DNA of 64,000 nucleotides from Bog-473 sp963836605 (GCA_963836605.1 CAWIKB010000014.1:523172-587171); one strand, 5' to 3'; counted from the first letter of the stretch, positions 17,375 to 25,850 are shown. A program made the numbers and translations. The notes: generated from the sequence alone by a model not told the origin.

Positions 17375-18535
17375 CTACGTCCTCGGGGACCCGCTCCGCC
17401 GACGGGTGGTGGGAGGGATGATGACCTCGGGGCGGTGCGCGGCCAGGACACCGGGTGCTCGTTGGGGCGGTCGTCGGGGCGCAACCACACCCGAACGAAG
17501 ATGCCGGCGGCTGCCCGACCACGGGGCAGGCGGGGCGGTCAGGCGGTCACATAAGCGGTAGGCCACGTTCTCGTAGTTGACTCTCCAGCCCCGGAAGTCG
17601 GGCCATGCCTCTTCGGCGGACCGCTCCATCGGAAAGCCAACGTGCTCCAACATCGTCACCGCCGCCGCGAACTCGTCGAAGGTGAGATCGATGGGGCCTT
17701 CGGGGTTGGGATCGGGGTCGACTTCCCACCGCAGGACCCGGGCAATCCGGTTGAGGGACGTGAATCCCATGCGCAGGCACAGTCGCGACTGCGATGAAGC
17801 GGTGCTCGGGGCCAGGGCCAAGTGCATCGCCGCACCGTCGAGCACGGCCAGCAGGCCGACCAGCCAGGAGAACCAGGGGTCGGGTGACCGGAAGAGCAGC
17901 ATGACAGGGTAGGTGGTGTGGCTCTCGGCCAGATCGGCGGCCCACACCTCCCATGACGCGTAGAAGTCCGGCAAGGTGTCGATGATGCCCACCAGCTGAT
18001 GGCGGGCCAACACTTCGGGACCCCAGGCCGGAGTGCCGGCACGGCTCTCGAGCATGGCCACCAGGCTCTCCCTCCGGTTGAAGGCCTGATAGAGGGCGGG
18101 CAGGTAGGCAATTTGCAGGGCGACGATGACCACCCAGGTGGCCCCGGCGGCGATGTCCACCGCCGAGTTCGCCTGCCCGCTCAGGTTGATGGTGCCGACG
18201 GTGAAGACCGCGCCCGCGGCCTGGGCCAGCGCCGACGCGAAGCTGTGGGTGGTGCCTACCAGCATCAGCGCATAGCCGACGATGAAACAGCCGGCCCAGA
18301 CGATCAGCTGGGTGATCAGGGCTACCGGCGCGGTCGGCGCCAGGAGCCGATCCTTTCCTTCGTAGGTTCCGGCCAGGCGGGAAATACCGATGAAGGTAAG
18401 GCGGACCGATCGGTTGACGAAGGACGAGAGACGCTCGAAGCCACGGGGTTCACGGGGGAGCACGATGGTGAACAGCACGCTGGCCGCGGTGAAGATGACC
18501 ACGATCAGACCGAGCGCGAAGAGGACGTGGTTCAT
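17375..18535 (-). CDS. Potassium-channel-like membrane protein with conserved cytoplasmic domain
   Basis: A 386-residue membrane protein. An N-terminal helix (residues 3-26) is followed by a soluble basic segment, then helices near 68-90 and 120-145 that flank a short pore-like segment QAAGAVFTVGTINLSG. This sits where two-helix potassium channels have TVGYGD, but the tyrosine-glycine of the filter is replaced. The C-terminal half has a conserved actinobacterial domain (LPDFYASWEVWAADLAESHTTYPVMLLFRS, then WLVGLLAVLDGAAMHLALAP). The C-terminal 45 residues are basic and low in structure. It may be an ion channel with altered selectivity or a non-conducting sensor. It is the neighbour of the TIG protein and the ligand-gated channel. 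Confidence 0.65.
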   Translation of the reverse strand: MNHVLFALGLIVVIFTAASVLFTIVLPREPRGFERLSSFVNRSVRLTFIGISRLAGTYEGKDRLLAPTAPVALITQLIVWAGCFIVGYALMLVGTTHSFASALAQAAGAVFTVGTINLSGQANSAVDIAAGATWVVIVALQIAYLPALYQAFNRRESLVAMLESRAGTPAWGPEVLARHQLVGIIDTLPDFYASWEVWAADLAESHTTYPVMLLFRSPDPWFSWLVGLLAVLDGAAMHLALAPSTASSQSRLCLRMGFTSLNRIARVLRWEVDPDPNPEGPIDLTFDEFAAAVTMLEHVGFPMERSAEEAWPDFRGWRVNYENVAYRLCDRLTAPPAPWSGSRRHLRSGVVAPRRPPQRAPGVLAAHRPEVIIPPTTRRRSGSPRT

Positions 18536-18692
18536 TGCTCCAGTATCCCTGCTTCGTCGACCTGAGGCCGGATCGGCGCGGCGTGCGGCAGTATGAAGCG
18601 ATGATCCTCTCGCCTTCTTGCTCGGCCGGGCCGATCTGATCGTGGCCGGGTGGGAATGTTCGCGGGTGAACCTGACGGGCTTGTGCTGAGCG

Positions 18693-19685
18693 GTGATCGA
18701 GGCATCGGCGCCGGTACGAATCTGTGACAACGGTGGGTGGACCGACACCTGGTTCGGCGGGCCGGGACGGGTCCTGAACATCGCCGTGACCCCGGGCGTG
18801 GACGTCTCGATTCGCGCCACAGGAGGGCCGGGCCCGGTGGTGTTCGACGCGGGGACCTACGGCGAGCGGTGCAACCCGGTCCCGGGGGGATCCCGGAAGG
18901 CCAGCAACCCTCTGCTGGAGGGCGCCGTCAACGCCTTCCCGCCACCGGGGGACGTGGCCGTTGAGGTCAGCGTCCGTTCGGCCGTCCCACCCGGGTGTGG
19001 CACCGGAACGTCCGCGGCAGTGGCGGTCGCCCTGCTGGGCGCCTTGGCCGCGGTGCGCTCCGAACAGTTGTCGGCGCGCGAGGTCGCCTACCGCGCGCAT
19101 CGGCTCGAAGTCGAGATCCTCGGCGCCGAGAGCGGGATCCAGGATCAGTTGAGCGTGGCCTTGGGTGGGATCAACTACCTCGAAATCGACGCATACCCCG
19201 AAGCTGCCGTCTTCCCCCTCCCGGCGTGGGAGGAGCTCGGCTCCCGACTCACACTCGTCTCCCTGGGTCGCGCTCACGATTCTTCGGCCGTGCACCGTAC
19301 GGTCATCGAGGACACGGGGCGGCGTCGGTCGAGTGTGTTGTCGCGACTTCGAGATGCGGCGCTGGCGGCTCGCGACGCTGTCCTCGAGCGGGATCTCGAC
19401 GCGTTCGGTCGGGCCATGATCGCCAACACCGAGGCGCAGGCCTCTCTACACCCCGAGCTTGTCGGCGCGGACGCCAGACGGGTGATCGCTCTTGCCGCGG
19501 CGCAGGGAGCGAGCGGATGGAAAGTCAACGGAGCCGGGGGAGATGGCGGCTCGCTCACGCTCCTGAGTGCCACGACGGAGGCCAAAGAATCGCTCGAGCG
19601 CCGCATCACCGAGTCGGAAGCTCACTACCAGGTGCTCCCCATCGAGATCAGCACCTGTGGGCTCGACGTTCGGGGTGCTCTGTAA
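18693..19685 (+). CDS. GHMP-family sugar kinase
   Basis: The 330-residue protein is a GHMP kinase of the galactokinase/heptose-7-phosphate kinase group. APVRICDNGGWTDTWFGGPGRVLNIAV is the N-terminal substrate-site motif, SAVPPGCGTGTSAAVAVALLGAL (about residues 97-119) is the glycine-rich ATP loop, and GASGWKVNGAGGDGGSLTLL is the third GHMP motif near the C-terminus. It likely phosphorylates a sugar or sugar-like alcohol. No sugar nucleotide genes are adjacent, so the substrate is not set by context. The GTG start at 18693 has only a weak ribosome site (GAGCG). Confidence 0.85.
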   Translation: MIEASAPVRICDNGGWTDTWFGGPGRVLNIAVTPGVDVSIRATGGPGPVVFDAGTYGERCNPVPGGSRKASNPLLEGAVNAFPPPGDVAVEVSVRSAVPPGCGTGTSAAVAVALLGALAAVRSEQLSAREVAYRAHRLEVEILGAESGIQDQLSVALGGINYLEIDAYPEAAVFPLPAWEELGSRLTLVSLGRAHDSSAVHRTVIEDTGRRRSSVLSRLRDAALAARDAVLERDLDAFGRAMIANTEAQASLHPELVGADARRVIALAAAQGASGWKVNGAGGDGGSLTLLSATTEAKESLERRITESEAHYQVLPIEISTCGLDVRGAL

Positions 19686-19754
19686 GGAGCATTCCTGGTT
19701 TACTGGTAGCTGGTGTATGTGTTGAGCTGAGCCACCCAAGGCGAAGGAGACCCG

Positions 19755-20210
19755 ATGACAAGAATGCGGTTCAACCACATGGAGCTCTCGTTCCCATCGG
19801 GGACACTGACCAAGGAGTTTCGCAATGACGTGGACGCGTTCTACTGCGATGTACTCGGGTGGGACGCGCTCGACACGGAGGTGGTCGGCCAATCCTGTCA
19901 TCTGCTCCGACCCGACGACGGTCAGTTCATTTTGCTCGCAGAGGGCAGCGAGCCGATGTCGTCACCTGGCTACGACCACCTCGGTCTCCTCATGGAGACT
20001 CGCGCTGAGGTCGACTCCATCCTGGCGGAGTGCCGCCGGTTCCAGGAGAAGGACGAGCGCCTTCGCATCAAGGAGTACGAGGACCTCAGCGGTCCAAGAC
20101 TGAACGTGCACGCCTTCTACGTCAAGCATCTCCTTCCCATCTGGTTCGACATCCAGTGCATGGAGTGGTCCGAAGGCATGGAGCCGGATCGACGCTGGCG
20201 GTACGCCTGA
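19755..20210 (+). CDS. VOC (glyoxalase/dioxygenase-like) family protein
   Basis: The 151-residue protein shows the VOC pattern of beta-alpha-beta-beta-beta units: FNHMELSFP at the start with a histidine, DAFYCDVLGWDALDTE, then GYDHLGLLMETRAEVDSILAECRRF in the second unit and HAFYVKHLLPIWFDIQCME near the end. Histidine and glutamate-like ligands for a metal are plausible (MEL and DHL strands), but the reaction is unknown. A GAAGGAG site precedes the ATG by six bases. It is the only gene in its transcription unit that can be seen. Confidence 0.75.
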   Translation: MTRMRFNHMELSFPSGTLTKEFRNDVDAFYCDVLGWDALDTEVVGQSCHLLRPDDGQFILLAEGSEPMSSPGYDHLGLLMETRAEVDSILAECRRFQEKDERLRIKEYEDLSGPRLNVHAFYVKHLLPIWFDIQCMEWSEGMEPDRRWRYA

Positions 20211-20364
20211 CCCGCGAGTGCGGCCGCATCCCTTCCTCTGTCGAATGAGAGCGACAGGTCCAGAGTCCTGCGGGTCTGCTCCGGGAGATCAAGCGGAGCG
20301 GATGAGTTCCACGAGAATCAGCAACCCCATAAAGGGAGAGCACCAGCTCGATCAAGGAGGGTGA

Positions 20365-20505
20365 GTGACCGTCGTCGACCTCGGGGACGCTGTGCTCATT
20401 CTTCCTCCTGGTGGACCACAGAAGATCCTCTCGGAGGTGCTCTCCACCGAAGATCACCTCCGATTTGTTCGGAACCTCGATGACCCGGACCTGGCCACCA
20501 GATAG
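20365..20505 (+). CDS. Small protein (46 residues) in antitoxin position
   Basis: GTG at 20365 is preceded by a strong AAGGAGGG (20354-20361). The 46-residue product (VTVVDLGDAVLILPPGG, then ILSEVLSTEDHLRFVRNLDDPDLATR) ends in TAG, directly followed by the GTG of the next frame with no gap. Size, acidic C-terminus and tight coupling to a PIN-like gene fit an antitoxin or its C-terminal remnant; no DNA-binding domain is visible. It is too short to assign to a family with confidence. Confidence 0.45.
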   Translation: MTVVDLGDAVLILPPGGPQKILSEVLSTEDHLRFVRNLDDPDLATR

Positions 20506-20953
20506 GTGGCCTCAATCGTCGTGGACGACCACATTCTTCGCGACCTCCTGAGTGGTGAGCGTCCACCTGACCTTGACGGGATTGCCCCGAACGGTGTGGC
20601 GACCACCGGCCTTTGGCTTTTTCGGTTGTGCTCCTCACTGGCAGACCCCTTGGTGCCGGCAACTCTCAGGGGTAATGTCCGAGCAGCCGCCCGAGATGCT
20701 GGCGAGCTTTCGCTCTCAAATCGCGTCACCTCCTGAAGGCATCGAGGTAGTGCCGATGCGCAAGATCGCATGGCTGATGGCCGAGCTGCAGCACCGACAC
20801 CGGTCCGCCGGGCGAGCCATGTCCGCGGCAATGGTTGAGGCTCTTGCCGCGGCCCATAGTTTCGGCGCCGACATCGCTGTGTCGAAGCACGACGTCGGTC
20901 CCAACCTGCGGGCGGCCGCACGGGCCGACGGCATCCCGTTTCACGCCTTGTAG
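20506..20953 (+). pseudogene. Frameshifted PIN-like (VapC-type) protein
   Basis: Two overlapping frames join into one family-like protein. The first (from GTG 20506) reads VASIVVDDHILRDLLSGERPP and GVATTGLWLFRLCSSLADPL, an actinobacterial PIN-like N-terminus with its DD and the TTGLW helix. The continuation lies one base forward: QLSGVMSEQPPEMLASFRSQ, IEVVPMRKIAWLMAELQ, SAAMVEALAAAHSFGADIAVS and a final DGIPFHAL, ending at 20953. The switch falls near 20650-20665, so one extra base is present relative to an intact gene. The first frame would otherwise stop at 20736. It could be a real mutation, a sequencing error or a programmed shift. Confidence 0.6.
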
Positions 20954-21093
20954 CCGGCCGCCGTCGTGTCTCGGGTGCGTAAGGAGGAAGGTGGTCCCGG
21001 TCCTGGGTTCGGAGCGCGACCACGTGAGCGGCCCGAGCCCGATGAGTTCGACGCCCGACGCCCGTCTCCTTCACAAAGAGCAGAGGAGGGATC

Positions 21094-21774
21094 ATGACCG
21101 ACTTCATCCTGGTGCCCGGGGCAGGGGGCCTGGCAACCCTTTTCTGGCGCCCTGTCAGCGCCCAACTCGAGAAGGCCGGTCACCGCGCTCTCCCCGTGGA
21201 CTTGCCCGGTGAGTCCCGCGACCTGGGTCTTCCCGAGTATGCGGCGACCATCATGGATGCCATCGGGAGCTGTGCTGAGCCGGTCGTCGTCGCCCAATCG
21301 ATGGGCGGGTTCAGCGCGGTGATGGCCTGCGATCGGGTGCCAGTCCGCGGGCTCATCCTGGTCAACGCCATGGTGCCTGCGCCCGGAGAGACCCCTGGAC
21401 AGTGGTGGACGACCACCGGGGCGATCGACGCACGGATCGCCGCCGCCGAGGCCGGCGGATACGACACCGAGATGGACCTGGCAACGTACTTTCTCCACGA
21501 TCTGGGCGCCGAGGATGCTGCCGCCGTCCTGGCCAATCCGGGCGACGAAGCGGACATTGCGTTTGGCCAACCATGCGCTGTCGCGACGTGGCCCGACGTA
21601 CCCACCGCCGCGGTGGTAGGGCGAGACGACCGTTTGTTTCCCGTTGCCTTTCAGCGGCAGGTGCTGCGCGACCGCGTTGGCGTGGAGGCCACCGTCGTTC
21701 CTGGCGGCCACCTCCTCGCTCTGGCCAACCCCGACGGACTGTTCGAGGCTCTCCTCGAGCTGACCCGTCCGTAG
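21094..21774 (+). CDS. Alpha/beta hydrolase
   Basis: A compact 226-residue alpha/beta hydrolase of the esterase-like group related to plant methylesterases. FILVPGAGGLATLFWRPV gives the oxyanion-hole loop, VVVAQSMGGFSAVMA has the nucleophile elbow QSMGG with its serine, and the late acid/base pair is expected in VVGRDDRLFPVAFQ (aspartate) and VVPGGHLLALANPDGL (histidine). All three catalytic residues are therefore present. The gene has a GAGGAGG ribosome site. Substrate unknown; it stands alone between the PIN-like locus and a convergent methyltransferase. Confidence 0.87.
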   Translation: MTDFILVPGAGGLATLFWRPVSAQLEKAGHRALPVDLPGESRDLGLPEYAATIMDAIGSCAEPVVVAQSMGGFSAVMACDRVPVRGLILVNAMVPAPGETPGQWWTTTGAIDARIAAAEAGGYDTEMDLATYFLHDLGAEDAAAVLANPGDEADIAFGQPCAVATWPDVPTAAVVGRDDRLFPVAFQRQVLRDRVGVEATVVPGGHLLALANPDGLFEALLELTRP

Positions 21775-21846
21775 TCGATTGGGCCCCTTCCCGGGATTCG
21801 AGTTCGATCCACATTCCGGCTCTGAGATCGCATGGCGGCGGACGCG

Positions 21847-22527
21847 CTACTTCCCTGGACGGGCAAACTGGAACATGACCTTGTCGTGGGCGTAGTAGTC
21901 GAGCCAGTCGATCAGGTCCCGCCGTTCCGAGCGCCCGCTTCGGTGGGCCGAGACCGGGATGAATCTCAGACGCAGCCGGGCGACGGCTGCCTCGAAGCCG
22001 GCGTCTTCGAACACCCTGGCCACTTCGTCCAGGTGGAAGAGCGGGGGAAGCCCGAGTTCGTCAGCGGATGCCGTGTGCCACTCGGACATCAGCGGGCTGT
22101 CGGCATGCATCCCCATCACGGCGAAATATGCCGCGCCGGGTCTGAGGGCAGCGAACAGCGCCGCGGCATGGGACGTCAGGTCGTGCAGCAGGTACAGGAC
22201 CTCATGGCTGAAGGCTGCGTCGAAATCGGCCCAGCCGGCGGGGACCGTCGCAGCCGTCTCGAACCTGAGCGGCCGCTCGCCGGCGAGTCGCCTCGCGTCC
22301 TCGATCGTCCCGGGCGCTGGGTCGTAGCCGAACCCTTCGGCGATCCCGGCGTCGTCGACCAGAAGGCGCAGGAACCCGCCCCGGTTGCAGCCCGCGTCGA
22401 GAACCCGCTGGCCCGCGAGGTCGATGCCCACGGTATCGAGCATGGCCCGCCACACGAATCCGTGCTCGGCCTGCATGGTTTCGTCCTCGGCGGCGCCCCG
22501 CCAGTACGGCGCACTCACGGGGCTCAC
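21847..22527 (-). CDS. Class I SAM-dependent methyltransferase
   Basis: The 226-residue protein shows motif I VLDAGCNRGGFLRLLVDDAG, where the usual GCGxG is GCNRGG, then an acidic strand end GFGYDPAPG that binds the adenosine ribose, and motif IV-like FDAAFSHEVLYLLHDL. The C-terminal part (LFHLDEVARVFEDAGFEA) is typical of small-molecule methyltransferases. The start is GTG at 22527 or 22518. Substrate is unknown. Its promoter region is shared with the divergent MarR gene, about 100 bases away, and contains a 7-base repeat array. Confidence 0.85.
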   Translation of the reverse strand: MSPVSAPYWRGAAEDETMQAEHGFVWRAMLDTVGIDLAGQRVLDAGCNRGGFLRLLVDDAGIAEGFGYDPAPGTIEDARRLAGERPLRFETAATVPAGWADFDAAFSHEVLYLLHDLTSHAAALFAALRPGAAYFAVMGMHADSPLMSEWHTASADELGLPPLFHLDEVARVFEDAGFEAAVARLRLRFIPVSAHRSGRSERRDLIDWLDYYAHDKVMFQFARPGK

Positions 22528-22555
22528 CCTACGCCGCGCTGATCACGCGTCAGGT

Positions 22556-22583
22556 CACGTGGCACGTGGCACGTGGCACGCGG
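22556..22583. repeat. Four tandem 7-base repeats (CACGTGG) in a divergent promoter region
   Basis: CACGTGG occurs at 22556-22562, 22563-22569 and 22570-22576, and CACGCGG at 22577-22583. Each junction creates the palindrome CACGTG. The array lies between the divergent methyltransferase and MarR genes, 36 bases before the MarR -10 element, so it may be a regulator-binding array or simple repeat slippage. Confidence 0.75.
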
Positions 22584-22618
22584 GCAGGCAGACGGAAAGT
22601 AGCGTCGACGGCGACTGC

Positions 22619-22624
22619 TACGAT
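22619..22624 (+). promoter_or_regulatory. Candidate -10 element for a leaderless MarR transcript
   Basis: TACGAT fits the actinobacterial TANNNT -10 consensus and lies exactly 12 to 7 bases before the GTG at 22631. No Shine-Dalgarno site precedes that GTG, so transcription probably starts at the start codon itself. Confidence 0.5.
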
Positions 22625-22630
22625 ATTTAC

Positions 22631-23134
22631 GTGCTGAAAGCAACTATCGGGACTGATCCCGAGTCGGGCCCGGCGGCCCGTCCGGTTGACCGGTTCAACG
22701 ACGCGTTGCAGACCGTCGCCCGGTCGATCACCCAGGTCCGCCTGCATGAGCGGCTCCTGCGATTGGCGGGGGTCCGGCTGGACCGGGCCGGAGCCGCCCT
22801 GCTCTTCAAGCTGTCCGTGAAAGGCGACTCGCTTCGAGTCACCGACCTGGCCGAGATACTGGGAGTGGACACCCCCACGGTGACCCGTAAGGTCCAGCAG
22901 CTCGAGCGCGACGGGATGGTCGTTCGCCAGACCGATCCCGACGACCGCCGAGCCTCGAGGATCCGCCTCACCCCGGCCGGCCGGCGGACCATCGAACGGG
23001 TGCGGCGGGCCCGCCGCGCCTGGCTCGAGCAGCTTTTGGAAGGTTGGGACGACGACGACCTGTCCGCCCTGGCCGACCTGCTCAGTCGTTTCGCGGAGGA
23101 CCTCGAGCGAGACCTGGACGACACCCGTGACTGA
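22631..23134 (+). CDS. MarR-family transcriptional regulator
   Basis: A 167-residue winged-helix regulator. The dimerisation helices (FNDALQTVARSITQVRLHERLLRLAG) precede the DNA-binding domain SLRVTDLAEILGVDTPTVTRKVQQLERDGMVVRQTDPDDRRASRIRLTPAG, which has the recognition helix TPTVTRKVQQLE and the wing DPDDRRAS with its conserved aspartate-arginine. It overlaps the downstream MFS transporter gene by eight bases, so regulator and efflux pump are one transcript and the regulator likely represses the pair until a ligand is bound. The upstream CACGTGG array is a possible site. Confidence 0.93.
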   Translation: MLKATIGTDPESGPAARPVDRFNDALQTVARSITQVRLHERLLRLAGVRLDRAGAALLFKLSVKGDSLRVTDLAEILGVDTPTVTRKVQQLERDGMVVRQTDPDDRRASRIRLTPAGRRTIERVRRARRAWLEQLLEGWDDDDLSALADLLSRFAEDLERDLDDTRD

Positions 23135-24761
23135 GCTGACGACCGCCCCGGTCGATGAAGAAGCGGCCGGGGCCGAGCACCGGCGGATCCTGGTGATCCT
23201 CGGCGCCCTCATGATGGGGATGGGCCTGGCTGCACTCGACCAGACCATTGTGGCCACGGCACTCCCCACCATCGCCGGCGACCTGCACGGGCTCAACCAC
23301 CTGTCGTGGGTGGTGACGGCCTACCTCCTGACCACCTGCATCTCCACGCCGCTGTGGGGAAAATTGGGCGACCTCTACGGCCGCAAAGCGCTCTACCAGC
23401 TGGCCATCGTGATCTTCCTGGTCGGGTCCGTTCTGTCCGGGCTGTCCCAGTCCATGGCCGAACTGATCGCCTTCCGGGCGGTCCAGGGGATCGGGGCCGG
23501 CGGGCTGATGGTGGGGTCCCAGGCCATCATGGGTGACGTCGTGTCGGCACGGCAGCGGGGCAAGTACATGGGTTACTTCGGCGTCGTCTTCGGGGTGACC
23601 AACGTGGCGGGTCCGCTGCTCGGTGGCTTCTTCACCGAGCACCTGTCATGGCGCTGGATCTTCTATATCAACGTGCCGCTCGGCATCGTCGCCCTCTTCG
23701 TCGTGGCCGCCGTGCTCCACCTACCGGTCAAACGGGTACCGCACAAGATCGACTGGGCCGGAACCGCCTTCCTCTCCGTTGGCGTTACGTGCATCATCTT
23801 GCTCACCACCTGGGCCGGCTCCGAATATGCCTGGGGTTCGTCCGTGATCATCGGCGTCGGGCTGGTCGCCCTGGCGTCCCTGGGTATCTTCTGCTTCATC
23901 GAGACGAGGGCCTCCGAGCCGATCATCCCGCTCTGGCTCTTCAAGAACCGGACCTTTACCGCCACCTCGGGTGTCGGGTTCATCATCGGCTTCGCCATGT
24001 TCGGGGCCATCATCTACCTACCCCTGTATCTCCAGGTCGTTCACGGAGCCTCGCCGACCCTTTCGGGCCTCGAACTCCTGCCCCTGATCGGTGGCATGCT
24101 GCTCACGTTCATCTTGAGCGGGCGCATCGTGACCCGCACCGGGCGCTACAAGGTGTTCCCGATCGTCGGCACGGCCGTCCTCTCTCTCGGTTTGCTCTCG
24201 CTCACCCAGCTTGGACCCCATACGTCCTATGCGGAAGTGGCCGTCTTCATGTTCATTACCGGGCTCGGTTTGGGCCTGGTCATGCAGGTGCTGGTCGTCG
24301 CCGTGCAGAACGCGGTGCCGTACTCTGCGCTCGGAGTGGCCACGGCAACGTCGACGTTCTTCCGGACCATCGGGGGAGCCTTCGGGGTGGCCGTGCTTGG
24401 TGCCGTCTTCGCCAACCGCCTGATCTCACAACTCAAACTGCATGCCACGTCGGCCGAGCTGAAGTTGGTCAGCGGCTCGAGTGTGACAGCCAACCCGGCC
24501 CAGATCGAGCACCTTCCCGCCGCCCAGCGCGCCTTTGTGGTCGGTGCCTTCAGCCACTCGGTCGAGACGGCCTTCTTGGTGGCTGTGCCCTTTGTCGTCT
24601 TCGGCTTCATTTTGAGCTGGCTCATCAAGGAGATCCCGCTGCGCACGACGGCGTTCGTGGCCACGACTCGGCCCGACGGTCAACAACCGCACGCGAGCGA
24701 CGGGCACGATGGTGCGATTGACGAATCCGCCGTGCCAACGCCGGGAGTCAGCCCCGGTTGA
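23127..24761 (+). CDS. MFS drug transporter, DHA2 family (14 helices)
   Basis: The 544-residue exporter has the DHA2 motifs: GLAALDQTIVATALPTIAGDLHG in helix 1, GKLGDLYGRKALY between helices 2 and 3, RAVQGIGAGGLMVGSQAIMGDV in helix 4 and the antiporter motif GVVFGVTNVAGPLLGGFFTEH in helix 5. A long extracytoplasmic loop after helix 13 (LHATSAELKLVSGS) and a hydrophilic C-terminal tail are also typical. It starts on GTG inside the MarR gene and is coupled to it. The acidic residue in helix 1 (LDQT) is present. Likely substrates are hydrophobic drugs. Confidence 0.93.
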   Translation: MTELTTAPVDEEAAGAEHRRILVILGALMMGMGLAALDQTIVATALPTIAGDLHGLNHLSWVVTAYLLTTCISTPLWGKLGDLYGRKALYQLAIVIFLVGSVLSGLSQSMAELIAFRAVQGIGAGGLMVGSQAIMGDVVSARQRGKYMGYFGVVFGVTNVAGPLLGGFFTEHLSWRWIFYINVPLGIVALFVVAAVLHLPVKRVPHKIDWAGTAFLSVGVTCIILLTTWAGSEYAWGSSVIIGVGLVALASLGIFCFIETRASEPIIPLWLFKNRTFTATSGVGFIIGFAMFGAIIYLPLYLQVVHGASPTLSGLELLPLIGGMLLTFILSGRIVTRTGRYKVFPIVGTAVLSLGLLSLTQLGPHTSYAEVAVFMFITGLGLGLVMQVLVVAVQNAVPYSALGVATATSTFFRTIGGAFGVAVLGAVFANRLISQLKLHATSAELKLVSGSSVTANPAQIEHLPAAQRAFVVGAFSHSVETAFLVAVPFVVFGFILSWLIKEIPLRTTAFVATTRPDGQQPHASDGHDGAIDESAVPTPGVSPG

Positions 24762-24785
24762 GAGAGCCTGGAGCACCGCCCCGGC

Positions 24786-24803
24786 GTCGGTCCGTTGACC
24801 GAC
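24786..24803. terminator. Short hairpin between convergent MFS and DyP genes
   Basis: GTCGGTC (24786-24792) and GACCGAC (24797-24803) form a perfect 7-base stem with loop CGTT in the 46-base gap between two convergent genes. Position and shape fit a bidirectional terminator; there is no U tract. Confidence 0.4.
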
Positions 24804-24807
24804 CGGA

Positions 24808-25770
24808 TCAGTGGGGCGGCGGAGGCGGGTCCTCGAGGAAGTCCGCGGTCGGCACGAAGAACAAGCTGCCCGTAACCGCCGTCGAGAAATCAAGGACGCG
24901 GTCGTAGTTGCCCGGCGGGTTGCCGAGGAACATGTGCTCGAGCATCTCCTCGGTGACCTCGGGTGTGCTCGCGTAGCCGATGAAGTAGGTACCGAACTCG
25001 GCCTGGCCCAGCTCTCCGAAGGGCATGTTGTCCCGGAGGATCTGGCGCTCCTCGCCGTTAGGACCGACGATCGTGTTGAGGGCCACGTGGGAGTTGGAGG
25101 GCTTGACGTCCTCCGCCAGCTCGACGTTCGAGAGCTTCGTGCGGCCGATGGCGCGCTCCTGGTCCTCGACCGAGAGCGCATTCCAGGCCGTGAGATCGTG
25201 CAGGTACTTCTGCACGATGACGTAGCTCGATCCCGCGAAGCCAGGATCCTCTGGGCCCACCGTCACGGCCATCTCGGCTTCCCTTCCGACAGGATTCTCC
25301 GTTCCGTCGACGAACCCGAGAAGATCCCGTACCTCGAAGTACTTGAAGCCGTGTACCTCGTCGACGACCGTCACCGAATTTCCGAGACGGTCCATGACCT
25401 GGGAGGCCAATTCGAAGCACAGGTCCATCGCCTCGGCGCGGATGTGGAACAGGAGGTCGCCCGGGGTCGACACCGCGTGGTGCTTTTCGCCCCGGAGCTC
25501 CCGGAGCACATGCAGTCCGGCCGGGCGCGGACCCGCATACAGCCGATCCCACGCTGCGGACCCGACACCGGCGACTACCGTGAGCCCACCTTCGGGGACG
25601 CGGAAGCCCACCGTTCGCTGCAGGCCCGGGAGATCCGCGAGCAGGTCACGCGTGGTTGCTTCCCCGCCGCCATCGATCGTCAGCACGAGGAAGATGGCAG
25701 TGCCCGTGAGCGGGGAGAGCACCGGCTGCGGCGTCGGTGTCTCAGCGGCTGGGCGCAGGTCGTCAGTCAC
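24808..25770 (-). CDS. Dye-decolorising (DyP-type) haem peroxidase
   Basis: The 320-residue protein is a DyP-type peroxidase, class B-like in length. The signature GFVDGTENP has the distal catalytic aspartate, the region PSNSHVALNTI holds the proximal haem histidine, and NYDRVLDFSTAVTGSLFFVPT contributes the distal arginine-containing end. The start is supported by GGGAGGGAG nine bases before the ATG. The C-terminus ends in DFLEDPPPPPH and lacks the encapsulin targeting peptide, and no encapsulin gene is in the window; no Tat signal is visible, so it is likely cytoplasmic. It would oxidise phenolic or dye substrates with hydrogen peroxide. Confidence 0.93.
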   Translation of the reverse strand: MTDDLRPAAETPTPQPVLSPLTGTAIFLVLTIDGGGEATTRDLLADLPGLQRTVGFRVPEGGLTVVAGVGSAAWDRLYAGPRPAGLHVLRELRGEKHHAVSTPGDLLFHIRAEAMDLCFELASQVMDRLGNSVTVVDEVHGFKYFEVRDLLGFVDGTENPVGREAEMAVTVGPEDPGFAGSSYVIVQKYLHDLTAWNALSVEDQERAIGRTKLSNVELAEDVKPSNSHVALNTIVGPNGEERQILRDNMPFGELGQAEFGTYFIGYASTPEVTEEMLEHMFLGNPPGNYDRVLDFSTAVTGSLFFVPTADFLEDPPPPPH

Positions 25771-25850
25771 GTCGTCTCCCTCCCGGAGTAGTGACGAAGG
25801 TCACGGGGCACGCCAGCGTACCGCCGGGTGTAGGAAGGTCCACCCGGGGT

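Noticed and set aside
24808..25770. DyP peroxidase as encapsulin cargo
   Set aside because: The C-terminus ends in PPPPPH without the cargo-loading peptide, and no encapsulin gene is nearby.
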